A stretch of 64,000 bases of DNA from Bedellia somnulentella (GCA_963576735.1 OY755187.1:5146001-5210000); one strand, 5' to 3'. Positions 12,124-23,085 are shown, counted from the stretch's first letter. Notes: generated by a model from the letters alone, not told the origin. Numbers and translations are program-made.

Positions 12124-12372
12124 ATACATACATACATATACTCACGGCTATAAATCCCTTAACGGGGTAGCCAGAGCTTTGGAATGAAAAATTCCTCAGC
12201 CACTTTTGGAAGTTGATTGGGAAAAGATGGTTATAATAAATGTTTTTGGTGACGGGTCTCCAACCACATCGCCCAAAAATCACTTATAAAGCCCCTATAC
12301 CCTTAGTCGCCTCTTACTATCACCCACGGGTAGAAATGGGGTAGTGTTATTCTAAGCCGACACTACACGGCA
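12124..12372 (-). repeat. Family A retroposon, full-length copy
   Basis: TATG-type tail at the left, GCCGTGTAGTGTCGGC at the right end. A minus-strand open frame through it is not a gene. Confidence 0.85.
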
Positions 12373-13030
12373 ATATATACATCCTAACCGATAAACACTA
12401 TACATCCCATTTCCGAACATAAACGTCACCCTAAATCTTTAAAAGAATTAGACGTCATCAACATCTTAGAAATCTTTTAATACCAGCTGCTTGGACGAAA
12501 AAATTAAGCATTTCGTGATCGGTTGTTCAACAGTTGATAAGGTCAATTGAGGTCGGTGCTGCTGCCATACCATAAAATCAAATAGTTCTGAATTGTTTTA
12601 CTAGATGGTGCGATATGATATGTAACGAAAACTTTATTTTAAAAGGCATTAACTTTAGTGTGAATGTTTTCTCATGGCTTTATTACGTAAGGCTAACTTC
12701 CATAAATATATTCTGCAGACACGTGTATTTTTTGTACTGTTTGTATTTCCCATGCCAACGACTTACGTCGAACCTAATATATGGAATACGATGACGCCTA
12801 CATAGATCAAAAACCACTTCAAGTAATAAGCGAATTCAAGTAATTGCGATAAGACTGCGATTCCAACAGGGATGTGCGAAGATAATGTGTTTTAAAGGAC
12901 CAATAGGATCACTTCATTCACCCAATGCTGAGCCGAGATTCATGAAGCGGTTCTATTGACTAAAAAAACACATTAACATAGCACATTTCTGGTAGAATCA
13001 CACCATTAATGACGAATATCTCTCATCTTT
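12373..13030. other. Intergenic DNA, nothing recognised
   Basis: About 650 bp, AT-rich. Nothing coding or structural is supported. Confidence 0.4.
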
Positions 13031-13405
13031 ATATATTATTTCTGTAAGCCTCTTTCTTGCCCGGAAGCCTGTGACGCGATGAGTTAAGCTAGAAATTTGG
13101 TTCAGGTATCGTTTTGTACAGTTCGCGGCCGTGGTGTGCAAATTCAGACATCTGATGTAACTGGATTAAGTTAACTGTTACAGAATTTCAAAGTTTCGAT
13201 TTTGGCCCATAGACTGATTGAGTGTCATAAGCGCGCGCAAACTTTAGTCGATCAGAGATGCGCTGTGATTGGTCGGAATTTTTTCAAACCGGCCAATCAG
13301 AAAAATTCACTAGAAATTCAAAAGAGCTGCGCTGTGATTGGTCGGAAAATTTCAAAATAAACTCATTTTATTGGACGCGACGTAGTCGCGCCAGGGTTAC
13401 CCACT
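13031..13405 (+). repeat. CCAAT-box repeat, copy 1
   Basis: About 375 bp, present in inverted orientation at 32757-33148. It holds two copies of GCGCTGTGATTGGTCGG, a third ATTGG-type motif, a GC-rich hairpin (GCGCGACTACGTCGCG on one strand) and the end GGGTTACCC. It has no ORF. The promoter-like motif density could indicate a regulatory region carried by a transposon. The type is not assigned. Confidence 0.7.
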
Positions 13406-13407
13406 AG

Positions 13408-13558
13408 TATTCAATTCGATGAGTATTGGAAACCCACCTCAAGCTCACGCATTTGCTCCGAGCATTTTGAAGAAAAATATTTTGATTTAACTAAATCTGG
13501 AATCAGAAGACTTGTAAAAGATGCCATACCCACGAAGGTTTATTTGTACTATATTTGA
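13408..13558 (+). pseudogene. THAP domain C-terminal half (P-element-like remnant)
   Basis: After an AG acceptor at 13406-13407, one nucleotide then an open frame reads FDEYWKP, RICSEHF, RRLVKDAIPT and stops at TGA 13556. W-x-P, C-x2-H-F and a closing A-x-P-T are the second half of a C2CH THAP zinc finger. The phase (one leading nucleotide) matches the donor phase of the THAP first exon at 18243-18322, although that exon lies downstream. It is followed at 13822 by a P-transposase C-terminus, with a Helitron in between, so this is best read as a decayed P-superfamily element. Confidence 0.75.
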
Positions 13559-13606
13559 AATATATACCTATCTGTATATGCGTAATATTATACATATAAA
13601 TATATA

Positions 13607-13798
13607 TCTTACTATAATATTATAATTGTGAAAGTTTGTGTGGATGTGATTGTTACGCTTTCAGACAAAATCTACTAAAGGAATTTGGATGAAACTTTGA
13701 AGGTATATAAATTATACATCGAAATACGATAAATTCGAAAAAGGGTAAGCAGTGATATATGTGTACCTACGTGAAAGAAGACGCGGGTGAAGAGCTAG
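13607..13798 (+). mobile_element. Short Helitron-like element
   Basis: A 192-bp element from TCTTACTATAATATTATAA to GGGTGAAGAGCTAG, flanked by A on the left and T on the right with no duplication. It separates the THAP and transposase fragments. Confidence 0.7.
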
Positions 13799-13821
13799 TT
13801 TATTGTATTTAAATATTATGT

Positions 13822-14103
13822 ATGTGTCTAAATATTAATAGTTTTTATAATATTTTGTATCTAAAAGTTATTACTGTTTTTATATACGCTATGCATGGTG
13901 GATTGAACGACAACCCAAATGCAAAACAATTTAAGGGTATATACCGCAAAGTATTGTGCAATTTAGGGATAAAAGCTTCGGATCAAGGCAATTGCATAGC
14001 TCTTCAAGATATTGGAGTTCTTAGCTGTAATTCAACTACGAATGCCATAAACATGATAACATCCATGTTTTTTTATTATCCATCTTATTATTTAGAAGCA
14101 TAA
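13822..14103 (+). pseudogene. P-element/THAP9-type transposase C-terminal fragment
   Basis: The recognisable portion starts near 13888: GGLNDNPNAKQF, IYRKVLCN, NCIALQDIG. The G-G-x-N-D-N-P-x-A-x-Q-F block followed by a R/K-L-L-like helix and an N-C pair is characteristic of the C-terminus of P-element and THAP9 transposases. The first 20 or so codons of the open frame are AT-rich and look non-coding. No catalytic Asp/Glu region is present. Recognition is by motif only, so a profile search is needed for certainty. Confidence 0.65.
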
Positions 14104-14201
14104 AATAATTCATGATTATGTTCAAATATAGAAAAAGAACATTTTGATATTTCAGAAAATTTAATTTTACTAATAAGTCAAAAAACTATTAAAGCTGTTA
14201 C

Positions 14202-14400
14202 TAATAAATAAAGAATAAATAAAGGAAAGAAAAATTTCGACACAGGCGGGGATCGAACCCGCGACCTTCGGGTATACGCCCCCGTCGCTCTGCCAATTGA
14301 GCTACCGTGTCAATGGCTGCCAGGGCGAAATTCTTCTATCCTTTATTTCTTTTACACGTTTAAGTAGTGTTTGCGTTTCCTACCTCCGAATTTTTACTAA
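14202..14400 (-). repeat. Family C tRNA-like repeat, left arm of an inverted pair
   Basis: Inverted counterpart of 15917-16115. It contains a tRNA-like sequence at 14237-14312 (minus strand) with flanks ATAAATAAAGGAAAG and TAGTGTTTGCGTTTCCTACC shared by both arms. Confidence 0.8.
14237..14312 (-). tRNA. tRNA-like sequence, probably a pseudogene or SINE head
   Basis: The acceptor stem GACACGG/CTGTGTC, D arm GCTCAATTGGCAGAGC and T arm GCGGG-TTCGATC-CCCGC all fold well. The anticodon arm does not: the best stem is CGGG/CCCG enclosing an 8-nt loop, so no anticodon can be read safely. A run of T follows immediately, as in a Pol III terminator. It is duplicated in inverted form at 16008-16077. Confidence 0.5.
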
Positions 14401-14409
14401 TTCGGAAGG

Positions 14410-15840
14410 GCAAATATTTAACACGGAAACTAAAATCCTTTTTAGGCAACTTTCTATTAGGTCACAAAAAAACTAACTTTGCAGTGATTAAATATACATA
14501 CATACATACATATACTCACGGCTATATTTCCCTAGAAGGGGTAGCCAGAGCTAAGGAATTATAAATTCCTCAGCCACTCTTGGAAGTTGAGTGGGGATAA
14601 GATGGTAAAAATAAAGGTTTTTGGTGATGGGTCTCCAACCGCATCGCCCAAAAATCCAATAAAAAGCCCCAAATACCCTGAGTCGCCTCTTACGACACCC
14701 GTGGGTAGAAAGGGGTAGCGATATTCTAAGCCGGCACTACACGGCAAATATCTTATCTTATGATTAAATATCTTAGCAACTATTAAACTATACAAGCAAC
14801 AAAATGCTGGGATCAAAAAACTAAAAAAACGGCTGCTACTGTAAGGTATCAAATATATCAAGCGGGATCAGTGAAAAACTGGTTCAGGTATTATAAAACC
14901 TAATGTGGCGACTAATTTTTCCGAAGGGATATCATACATTCTTTAGTGGCAACTGTTGGATTTCATTATAAAAATACACAGCTGGCAGCGATTTTTAGGT
15001 AGCATTGAAACTGAAAATGGGTATTATAGTAATGTATTTGGATATTAAAATATTGTTTGTAGATTCGTAAATTCTTGGAAAGGCGGCAAATGCGCTCGCT
15101 GGCTTTTTTATTTTTGTGACTATTATATTAAGTAAATTAAATATTGTGTATATTGAAGTAAAAATTAATAATACTAAAATATATTAGGTTAGGTTAAAAG
15201 TTGCTTCTCCCACCCTAATGGGCAGATGCAATTAAGATGAGGAAAGAAAACAGATAGGGGAAGGGGGGGCAAAGCAACCCGCATTAAAAAAAAATTATTC
15301 ACCACAAATGCGTTTGTGCTAGGTTAAGTTAGGGTTAGCTTATGCCCCTTAGAGCGGAAATAGGCAACCCGCGAAGCGGGGTGACGTCGATACGCTGTTA
15401 GGTTAGGTTAATTGTGTAGGTGTAGGTTTATTAAAAGAGGGAATGTTAATAAAATAGACCAAGAATAGTTTTATTGCATGTCACAATTTGGTTAATTTAG
15501 ATCCCTACAAATGTAGCCAAAAGTATTTTTTTAAGATCTTGTTTGTATTTATTTTAGACCTTGGTCATGTTTATAGACAACCCCATTTTAGAATTTATGA
15601 GAGCCTATTTTAACTTTTTTATCCGCCAATAATTTGTCGCCTTAGAAGAAATTCAATTGCCACAAAAGAAAATCACTGCCAGATAAAATTTAAATAAAAC
15701 CTCAAAACTCATTAAAAAGCCGCCGCTTTCTAGTTAAGATGCTACCTCTAATTAGTCGCCAAAGTAGATTATTTACCATCCATTTTCAGTTTTTTTACGA
15801 CCCGGAATGGTATCAATTTGTCGCCGCGTTAAATACATGC
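14410..15840. repeat. 1.4-kb repeat D, copy A (between the tRNA-like arms)
   Basis: Shares long collinear stretches with 25941-27222. It contains a nested family A retroposon (14496-14760) absent from the other copy. Short TTAGGTTAGG runs occur but not a telomeric array. No coding potential seen; the element type is unknown. Confidence 0.75.
14496..14760 (-). mobile_element. Family A retroposon with 11-bp target duplication and empty site
   Basis: TGATTAAATAT is duplicated at 14485-14495 and 14761-14771. The paralogous repeat near 26020 has a single copy and no insert. This defines the family: about 265 bp, 5' end with TTTGCCGTGTAGTGCC, 3' end in a TATG-type microsatellite. Direct duplications of this length indicate target-primed retroposition. 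Confidence 0.9.
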
Positions 15841-15916
15841 CATTCGGAAGGCCATTTGTCTACCTTTTCAGATAGAATGCAAATGTTGAAAACGCCTAAC
15901 TATCACATAATTTAAA

Positions 15917-16155
15917 TCGAAAATTCGGAGGTAGGAAACACAAACACTACTTAAACGTGTAAAAGAAATAAAGGATAGAAGAATTTCGCCCTGGCAGCCA
16001 TTGACACGGTAGCTCAATTGGCAGAGCGACGGGGGCGTATACCCGAAGGTCGCCGGTTCGATCCCCGCCTGTGTCGAAATTTTTCTTTCCTTTATTTATT
16101 CTTTATTTATTAGTAATAATCCCCACATGAGGTTTTCATGAACAAAAAGATTTAA
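15917..16155 (+). repeat. Family C tRNA-like repeat, right arm, uninterrupted copy
   Basis: Includes a tRNA-like sequence at 16008-16077 (one base change in the T stem relative to the left arm), then TTTTTCTTTCC and the intact CTTTATTTATTAG text that is the Helitron empty site. Confidence 0.8.
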
Positions 16156-16183
16156 ATTATTAAAGCTGTTGTTTTATTTTTAT

Positions 16184-16549
16184 ACATAACATAAACATAA
16201 ACGTTCACGCCGAATATCCCCGAAGGGGTTGGCAGAGGTACTAATACTTCTGAACATCACGTGACTTTGTCACCTGGTGTTCAGAGTACCCACGTTTTGC
16301 ATGGACAGTGTACTCACGTGATAGGGGGCAGGCCTATCGCCGTTTTTGTACGAATACACTGTCACATGACTAAGTACAACTCAGCCATGTGGGTTTCCTC
16401 ACGATGTTTTCCCTCACCGTTAACAACCGTGATAAATTAACCACACATATGTCTTTAGAAAAGACAAATTGGTGTAGGCCCGACCCGGGATTCGAACACT
16501 AGTCGCTTGCACGTCAACCGGTGTTCTACCTACTGAGCTATCACGTCGT
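16184..16549 (-). repeat. tRNA-derived SINE (family B), full-length copy
   Basis: Read on the minus strand: a Pol III A-box-like TAGCTCAGTAGGTAGA near 16535, a B-box GTTCGAATCCCGG near 16490, then the conserved body and an ATAACATAAA-type tail at 16184. About 365 bp. Confidence 0.9.
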
Positions 16550-17239
16550 CGTATTTTTAATATATGTTTTTTATTACCTTATCATTTAAAAGCATTAAAT
16601 ATTTCATGTTTTTCTCAAATATAGAAAAAGAACATATTAAATAATTATAAGAAGTTTGGTAGAAATTAATAGGAGTTTGGTAGAAAATATACATTTGCAA
16701 ACTGGCGATGGGTTAAAGCTTGCAACATTGCGGGGCGTGAAGTGCAGTGAGAGCGGGGGGATTATTGGACCATTTTGCCGAACCGATTTTGTACTGACTA
16801 CGGTGTCTGGAGGATACTAAGTTTGTGTTATTAAAATATTTTTTTTGCACGTGTAGCCGTCTATATATCTTTATTTATTTTACAATATTTTCCCTATTCC
16901 TTTCAACTGTGGCTGAGGAGTTTTTAGCTCTGCAGCTCTGGCTCTGCAACTGACTGACACTGACTTAAATTGACAGCTATTTATTGTGCCGATTTGAAGC
17001 GCCTCCAATAATATGGGGGAAAGGAACTAAATCTGACGTAAACTGCAAATTGGCTAGTGCTTTTTTACCATAAAGCGTAATATATCTATGGTTTTTATAA
17101 TAAAAAAATATTCAATAGTGCTGTGACCATGCAGTAAAATTCAGTTTCGATAAAACTTACCGATGCAGAGAATGTAGATAACAATCCGTGTAGTGCCTAT
17201 AGACAGATTGTTAAACATACATAATCTTGTAATTTACAG
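16550..17239. other. AT-rich DNA with a family A fragment
   Basis: A partial family A copy lies at about 16866-16943 (TTTATTT...GGCTGAGGAG...GCTCTGGC). The rest shows nothing. Confidence 0.5.
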
Positions 17240-17366
17240 GTTTCTTACTTTGGAATTATGGCTGAAAAGTATTAATAAGTCTAGTTCACGTCCAAAAGAA
17301 TATGACTACATATGCTCAAAACACTTCACTGACGTCTGTTTTATTAAGCATAAGAATGCTCTTTAA
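17240..17366 (+). pseudogene. THAP domain second exon (P-like remnant)
   Basis: After the acceptor TTTACAG (ends 17239), one nucleotide then FLTLELWLKSIN, YICSKHF and a TAA at 17364. This matches the middle of a THAP finger (first Trp, then C-x2-H-F). The phase would fit the first exon at 18243-18322, but that exon lies 1 kb downstream, so it comes from another copy or a rearranged one. The end of the domain (AVPT-like) is missing. Confidence 0.7.
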
Positions 17367-17866
17367 GAAAGTGAAAAACTTTATTTTGTTTGTACTTAAT
17401 ATAATAAATAATAAAATTATGTTTTTTTCTATAAATACCTCACCTAATCTATTATATGTACGGGCAAGTGAAACGGATAGTAGCTCATTACGTACTGAAG
17501 TTGAAGTTTCATATTTATTAAAAAAACGTTCCCTATTTATTGTTGGATCTAGCTAGCTATACATAAACTACCCACATTTCCTGGCTTCGGCTTATCCTAC
17601 GATTACTCAATCCTTGGTTAGTCATAGTATTAGCGATCAATTGAATTAGTTTGGACATTAGCCATGATTTATGCATTAAGAGTAATATGATCCATCCCTT
17701 TAAGTAAAAGCTTTTATCGATATATTCTATCTTACTGTCCCATCCTTTCATTAGTTTCTTTCCCTCTCACAGCTGCCGTAAGCGCCAAAATGGCGAAAAT
17801 CAAATTGCCTCAATATGTCACGGCCTATAATTTGTCCAGCGTACTTACATAGTATAATGGAGGTCA

Positions 17867-18101
17867 GTGGGCTACCCCTTTTTGGGATTTATGGCCGTGA
17901 GTATATACATACATACATACATACATATTCTCACGCCGTTAGTTCCCATTGGGGTAGGCAGAGACTATCGATCGCCACTTTGTACGTGAGTATATGTATG
18001 TATGTATATGTATGTTCGTTATTCAATTTCCAAAAATGGCTGAGCAATTTCCGATATTAAAGCTCCTCTTTTTTAGGATGTATAATCGTGAGTGAATATA
18101 T
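17867..18101 (+). repeat. Family A retroposon fragments
   Basis: Two 5'-truncated tails: 17867-17931 (GGCTACCCC...GTGAGTATA(TACA)n) and 18012-18093 (TTTCCAAAAATGGCTGAG...ATCGTGAGT). Between them is a short piece resembling the family B tail region. The second fragment is the insertion target of the P-like element that follows. Confidence 0.7.
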
Positions 18102-20031
18102 CACAGACCTGTATTTGAATAGATGCCGCAAGTGCATGTACTTCGCGTGTAAAAACTGAGTAAAATTTTCTTAGATTGTCGCCATTTGATTGAGTCCGCG
18201 CTCGAACGTTCTCAGTGACGGATGTCAAGCCAAATATAAAAAATGCCTTATTGTCCCGTATTGAGTTGCAAAAACTTTCCAAATAAAGCGGGACGAATTA
18301 ATGGAAAGATTTCCTTTCATCGGTAGGTCATTTTATTATAAAATGATGTGGTTTTTATTGCAAAATCAATTATTTAATGTTTATTGTGGTTTTTTAATTT
18401 ATAATACATTGCCGCTTTTAGTTACAAAGCTACCTAGTATGGCTTGTCTATTAAAACACGCAATGAACATTAAAATTAACGATATTTTCACTTGTCAATC
18501 AACGTCATGGTACGGTGGCTATTGTCATATTTCTGTCATTTTAAGCATATTGTGTTGTACCTGTACAGTTAGTTGTATTCGATTCTAATTCTTATCGATT
18601 TTGGGAACAGAGGAATGATAATATTCGCGATGGGTGTTCCATGTGTCTAAAGTATTTTTATAACTACAATGTTTCTGTTAAATAGTTTATTTAATAAAAG
18701 AACAGTTTAATTTTAGTTCTACGTTTTGCTCTAGGCTCCATCTCTGAAAATGTGGTATGTGTCAGTCTTTTTTATTTCCTTCCTTCAGTCGGTATTGCCA
18801 ATATAAATGTACATATATACCAACACGCCTTCTTACATTCATATTGTAAAACAATAACAAGAAGACAAAGCTTCTTAAGTACTACAGAAATTATAATTAT
18901 CAATTAGGGAACTTTACTCCTTTAAATTAACATTTTGCTAAATTTAGTGAATTTAACATTTCCCAAAGCTTTTGTAAATATATCTGCAATATTATTTTCT
19001 GACTCTATTTTTATTACTTCCTTGCTTAACATTTTCATTTACAAAATGATAGTGTATTTTAATGTGCTTAGAATTCTTTGTAAAGTTTCCATACTTAGGA
19101 ATAGCTACCTGGTTTACAAACTTTAGTAAAGGCATCATTCATTACACAAATGAGAAAATTTAATTCTGTTACTGCTTATAATAATTCTACATTTTCAGCA
19201 AATGTTGAAGACCTTTTTACACTACTTTGTTATTTTATTTCCAGTAAAGAACAAATGAATGGTTTCGTACTATCATCTATAATAGAAAATTACGTTTCTG
19301 TATGGGAACCCCCCTTGATATGTACTTTACTCGTATTTAACTGCTTGTTTTGAAAGGCGATATACAATATTCTATATAAAATACATCATGTGTGAAAATT
19401 TTAGCTTTCTAGCTATCACCGTTTATGAGATACAGCCTGGAGACAGACAGACAGCGAAAAAAAAACTTAAATTTTTTTTTTCTCTACAACTTCTTTTTTT
19501 TCCAAGACGACTTAGTTCTGGGTTAAATTATATTTCGTCATAGCGCATTCAACTAGTTTTCCGTTTTGTAGATATAATTTCATCTCGGTTTTTTTTCATT
19601 TTGTGACTTTCCGAGAACATATTATTAAAACTAGATAATTAGGTAGGTAGGTTATCAATAAAGACAAGTTATTATAATAATAAAGGCTACTGTACTTCTC
19701 ACTATCTCACTGATTTAGATCGTTGTTCTCCTAGAAGAAGTAGTGGTGGAGGAAAATAATGTAGGAAGAATTGTTCAGAATTAACATGAGACCATGAGAA
19801 AATAGCGACATTAAAAAAACACAAATAATGCTAGATTTATCATTCCTCTGTCGATTTAACATTCGTCTGCAGATGCACTCGATTATAATCGATTGAATCG
19901 TTTACGCGCGGATAGGGAGGTTCTAACACTAAATTGCTCATGTGACGTCACGGTAGGGCGAGAAATAATGGCACGCTTGGTTTCTATACAAATAATGACA
20001 CTTGCGTCATCTATTCAAATACAGGTCTGTG
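18102..20031 (+). mobile_element. P-superfamily DNA transposon, non-autonomous, with 8-bp TSD
   Basis: A 1930-bp element with inverted ends CACAGACCTGTATTTG (continuing GAATAGATG-CGCAAGTG in both) and the 8-bp duplication GAATATAT (18094-18101 and 20032-20039). CA-starting TIRs and 8-bp duplications are P-superfamily traits, and a THAP first exon lies 141 bp inside the left end. No transposase core is recognisable in the remaining 1.7 kb; small ORFs at 18935-19126 and 19150-19353 have no clear identity. Confidence 0.85.
18243..18322 (+). pseudogene. THAP domain first exon inside the P-like element
   Basis: ATG at 18243, then a C-x4-C pair (residues 4 and 9), a basic stretch and KISFH, ending at a GT donor (CG|GTAGGT). 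The layout M-P-x-C-x4-C ... F-H is the N-terminal half of a THAP DNA-binding domain, which in P elements binds the transposon ends. No matching second exon follows in the element, so it is a relic. Confidence 0.75.
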
Positions 20032-20041
20032 GAATATATAT

Positions 20042-20444
20042 ATTATTATTAAATGTATCATTGCGGTACAGTATCCATATCTGTGTTAAATACCTGCTAT
20101 ATTTATTTGTTTATGTGTGTGGTAGCAGTTCGCTCTAATAAGTTAGTGTCTACGAACAAAGGAATCAGATAAGTCTTAATGCTCCGAGAACCAAGTAATA
20201 AATTACTTTTAATTGTGCAACAGTGACATCCACAACATGAGAAAAAGATAATTTAATTTAAATAAAATAAAAACACGCATATTTCCAGGCAATTAATAAA
20301 AGCATTTTATTTAAACGATATATTTCTAATTTCTTTGTCGTTGAGGCTATTTCCTCATTAGGAACGCAAAAACTGTATTGCGTTGCGCTCAGTCTTACGT
20401 CAATTCCTCCGAGAGTGAAAAGGACAGAAAAACACGCGCACAGT
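20042..20444. other. No supported feature
   Basis: About 400 bp of AT-rich DNA. The open frame spanning the P-element edge is accidental. Confidence 0.4.
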
Positions 20445-20630
20445 AATTTAACATAACATTACATAAAAGTACACGCCGTTTATCCCGAAGGGGTTGGCAG
20501 AGGTAACAATACTTCTGAACACCACATAACAGCGCCATCTAGTGTCCCAACCAGGTACCCACGTTTTGCTTGGACAGTGTATTCACGTGATAGGGGGCAG
20601 GCCAGGCATGTACGAATACATTACACACAC
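20445..20630 (-). repeat. tRNA-derived SINE (family B), truncated copy
   Basis: Tail ATAACATTACATAA at the left, body to GGGGGCAGGCC and TGTACGAATACA. The remainder and the tRNA head are missing. Confidence 0.7.
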
Positions 20631-20639
20631 ACATAGTAC

Positions 20640-22302
20640 ACAGTAAAAATGCACTAAATTTTGTTGTAGTAAATAACTATAGAGTTTAAATGTAAGTTGA
20701 ACAGCAATATTTTAGTACATATAATTGCGCGTTAATACATAACATAAGGTGTTCACATATGTTTTTTTAAAAGCAATGGAGTCTATAAGGAGTTTATCAC
20801 AAACAGCCAATCTTAAGACAATGTCAAGATTTTAAGAAGAGTTTAAAACAATCAAATTCGTATAATTTTTCGGGAAGGCCTTACTAAAAACGAATCTTAA
20901 AATTTGTATAGTAGTGCAGGGAAGTAATTAATTCTACAATAGTGTGGTAAAAAAACATTCTCGATTTTAACAAAGCTTTGTAATATTTGAATAAAATGCG
21001 AATCTTCTACAAAATTCATCTTGAATATTAATAAATTATATACATTAAAGGAAATTGTCGTTTTTAACTTTGAAACATAAGGTGAATTGGTAATTGCTTT
21101 ATTTGATAGTATTGAGTATTAATAGTTAATAGTTCATAACATGTTTAGGTTATTCGCGTATTAAACAGCATCCAGATATTTTAAGAAAATTCCGTATATA
21201 TGGAATAATAGAAGCTTGAAACTATAGATACACTGAAATTAGGAAAATGGGAAAATTATCTTGCGTGTGAATTTCATTATGGTACACACAAAGTATCTCC
21301 GTTTATTATCGTAGAACTAACATATTTTATAGGAGTTGTTATCAAACTCTGTAGAAATTTCTACGAATTGGCCTCGCAATATAAAATATTTGTCTTACAA
21401 AAGCGTGTCATCTGATTAATTTACATGTTGGAGTGGAATCCACCCATCCTACTCAGTGGATGTATTAGTAACACGAAAAATTTAAGAAATTGTCTTTTTA
21501 TCTGTTCCGTGCCAATTAATCATAAGTAAATTAAATAAAGTTAGGAATAGGCGTACGTTAACAGTACTGTTTATACTAGATATATAGGGACAAAATTGAT
21601 GTACCGAAGTACAGACTAAAAAAAGTAACTCGTTTAAGCGACTATATCTTCTTATGTTCAACAAACTTCGTTCTGATAATTTAGGATTGCCCATGGCATA
21701 GTTTAAAAGTGCTATTAAATACTTTAAAAAATCCTACTACTATGTTAAATATTTTTAAACGATAAAGACCCAACGCGAACATAGCCACAGGAGCGGATCC
21801 AGTCCTCAATTTAGGTTGTGGGCATAGCTACCTAAACTTCCAATTCCAAATCTGCCTACTTATTGTAGCTCTTATAGACCAAAAAAGTATGAGGCTGCAA
21901 GTTATTTAGGGTAGTAGGCATACCCACCTTGCCCACATGGCTGGATCCGCGCATACATAGCCATGACCGTAAATTTCCCTTGTCATTCTCTGGAGTAATT
22001 GTCTAGTAAAGAATTTCCACCCACGTTATTTAATTGTTTTTTGTGAAAGGCAATTTGATTAAATTAAGTCAAACTAGAGTCAGTTTCGTCGAATAGAAAA
22101 TCTTTAAAAGTAAAAAGTAATGTTAAACGCAAAATGATTAAAAATGTGGAAGTAACGAGTTCTTTGTTGCTTCTTCTCTTAAGAAAACACCTTCGAGGAA
22201 ACGATTGAGTTTTAAAATTTTTACTTGGTAAATAAAATTATGATGCAAATATTCTTTTCTTAGTATTAATTGAATTTTATGAACTAAAGCTTAGGCTATC
22301 TA
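20640..22302. other. AT-rich DNA with one small inverted-ended element
   Basis: At 21793-21950, inverted ends GCGGATCCAG/CTGGATCCGC enclose about 158 bp, a likely MITE. Nothing else is supported in this 1.66 kb. Confidence 0.45.
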
Positions 22303-23085
22303 TCTTCTATACTATAATAAGACTGTAACGAGGTCAAAACTGTACATTGAAGAAAAAAAAATAAAAACCGGTGGAATATGTTTTATTTTCGATACTGAAG
22401 CCAAATTTGCTATTTTTGAAAAAAATGTCTGTCTGTCTGTATGTCCGTTCATCACGTTAATTCTACCGGACCGATCTTGATCAAATTTGGCATGAATGTA
22501 GGTTATACACCTGGCCAAGATATAGGATATAATTTATCCCGGATTTCGCAAGGGTTCCCACAGGAGCATAAAAAAACATAACTTTTATATGGTTCCCCAT
22601 ATTTACACGATTAATTTTTTCATCGACCGACTTTATCGGACTCTTCATTAATAGTCTTTTTGGAAAAAATAAGGGTTTCATCCATTTTCATCAAAATAAT
22701 TGTCCATTTAATTGTTTGTCAATAGTATGACTACTAGATATATAGGATATCACAAATTTGAGACTTACACAAATGTCTGCGTGGCGTAGCGGTATACCGT
22801 TTGGTAAACACTAAGTACGAAAGACCCAGGTTCGAATCCCGGGTGGTCAAAGGCTTTTTGCGTATTTTTTTTTGCTTTTGTGTCAGGTTAGAATAATAGG
22901 ATGCACTAATCCTTCTTTTTCACATTCAACTATGCGAATATGTATGAATAAAGATAATTGAAAGCATATTGTATGAATATTGCGATGCTTTCTGCATCGC
23001 GGTACGATTTCTTATTTTCTTTGTTATAGATACTTCAGTTCATACTAAACTTTTATGACAGTTCGAAGACTGTCAGGTCAGCTAG
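22303..23085 (+). mobile_element. Helitron with textbook 3' hairpin, carrying a tRNA-like segment
   Basis: Starts TCTTCTATACTATAATAAG and ends with the perfect hairpin GACAGT-TCGAAG-ACTGTC followed by AGGTCAGCTAG. It is flanked by A and T with no duplication. The last 29 nt match the end of the Helitron at 11432. Inside, 22772-22850 is a tRNA-like module. Confidence 0.8.
22772..22850 (+). repeat. tRNA-like SINE head (Pol III A and B boxes)
   Basis: GCGTGGCGTAGCGGTATACC (A-box region) and GGTTCGAATCCCGG (B-box) 45 nt later. A related, more diverged module is at 57710-57800 on the minus strand. The folded acceptor stem is not convincing, so this is a SINE head rather than a tRNA gene. Confidence 0.55.

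Noticed and set aside
14237..14312. Functional tRNA gene
   Set aside because: The anticodon arm has an 8-nt loop and a four-pair stem, and the sequence sits in a repeat with several copies.
15184..15345. TTAGG runs as insect telomeric repeat
   Set aside because: Only a few imperfect units embedded in repeat D, not an array.
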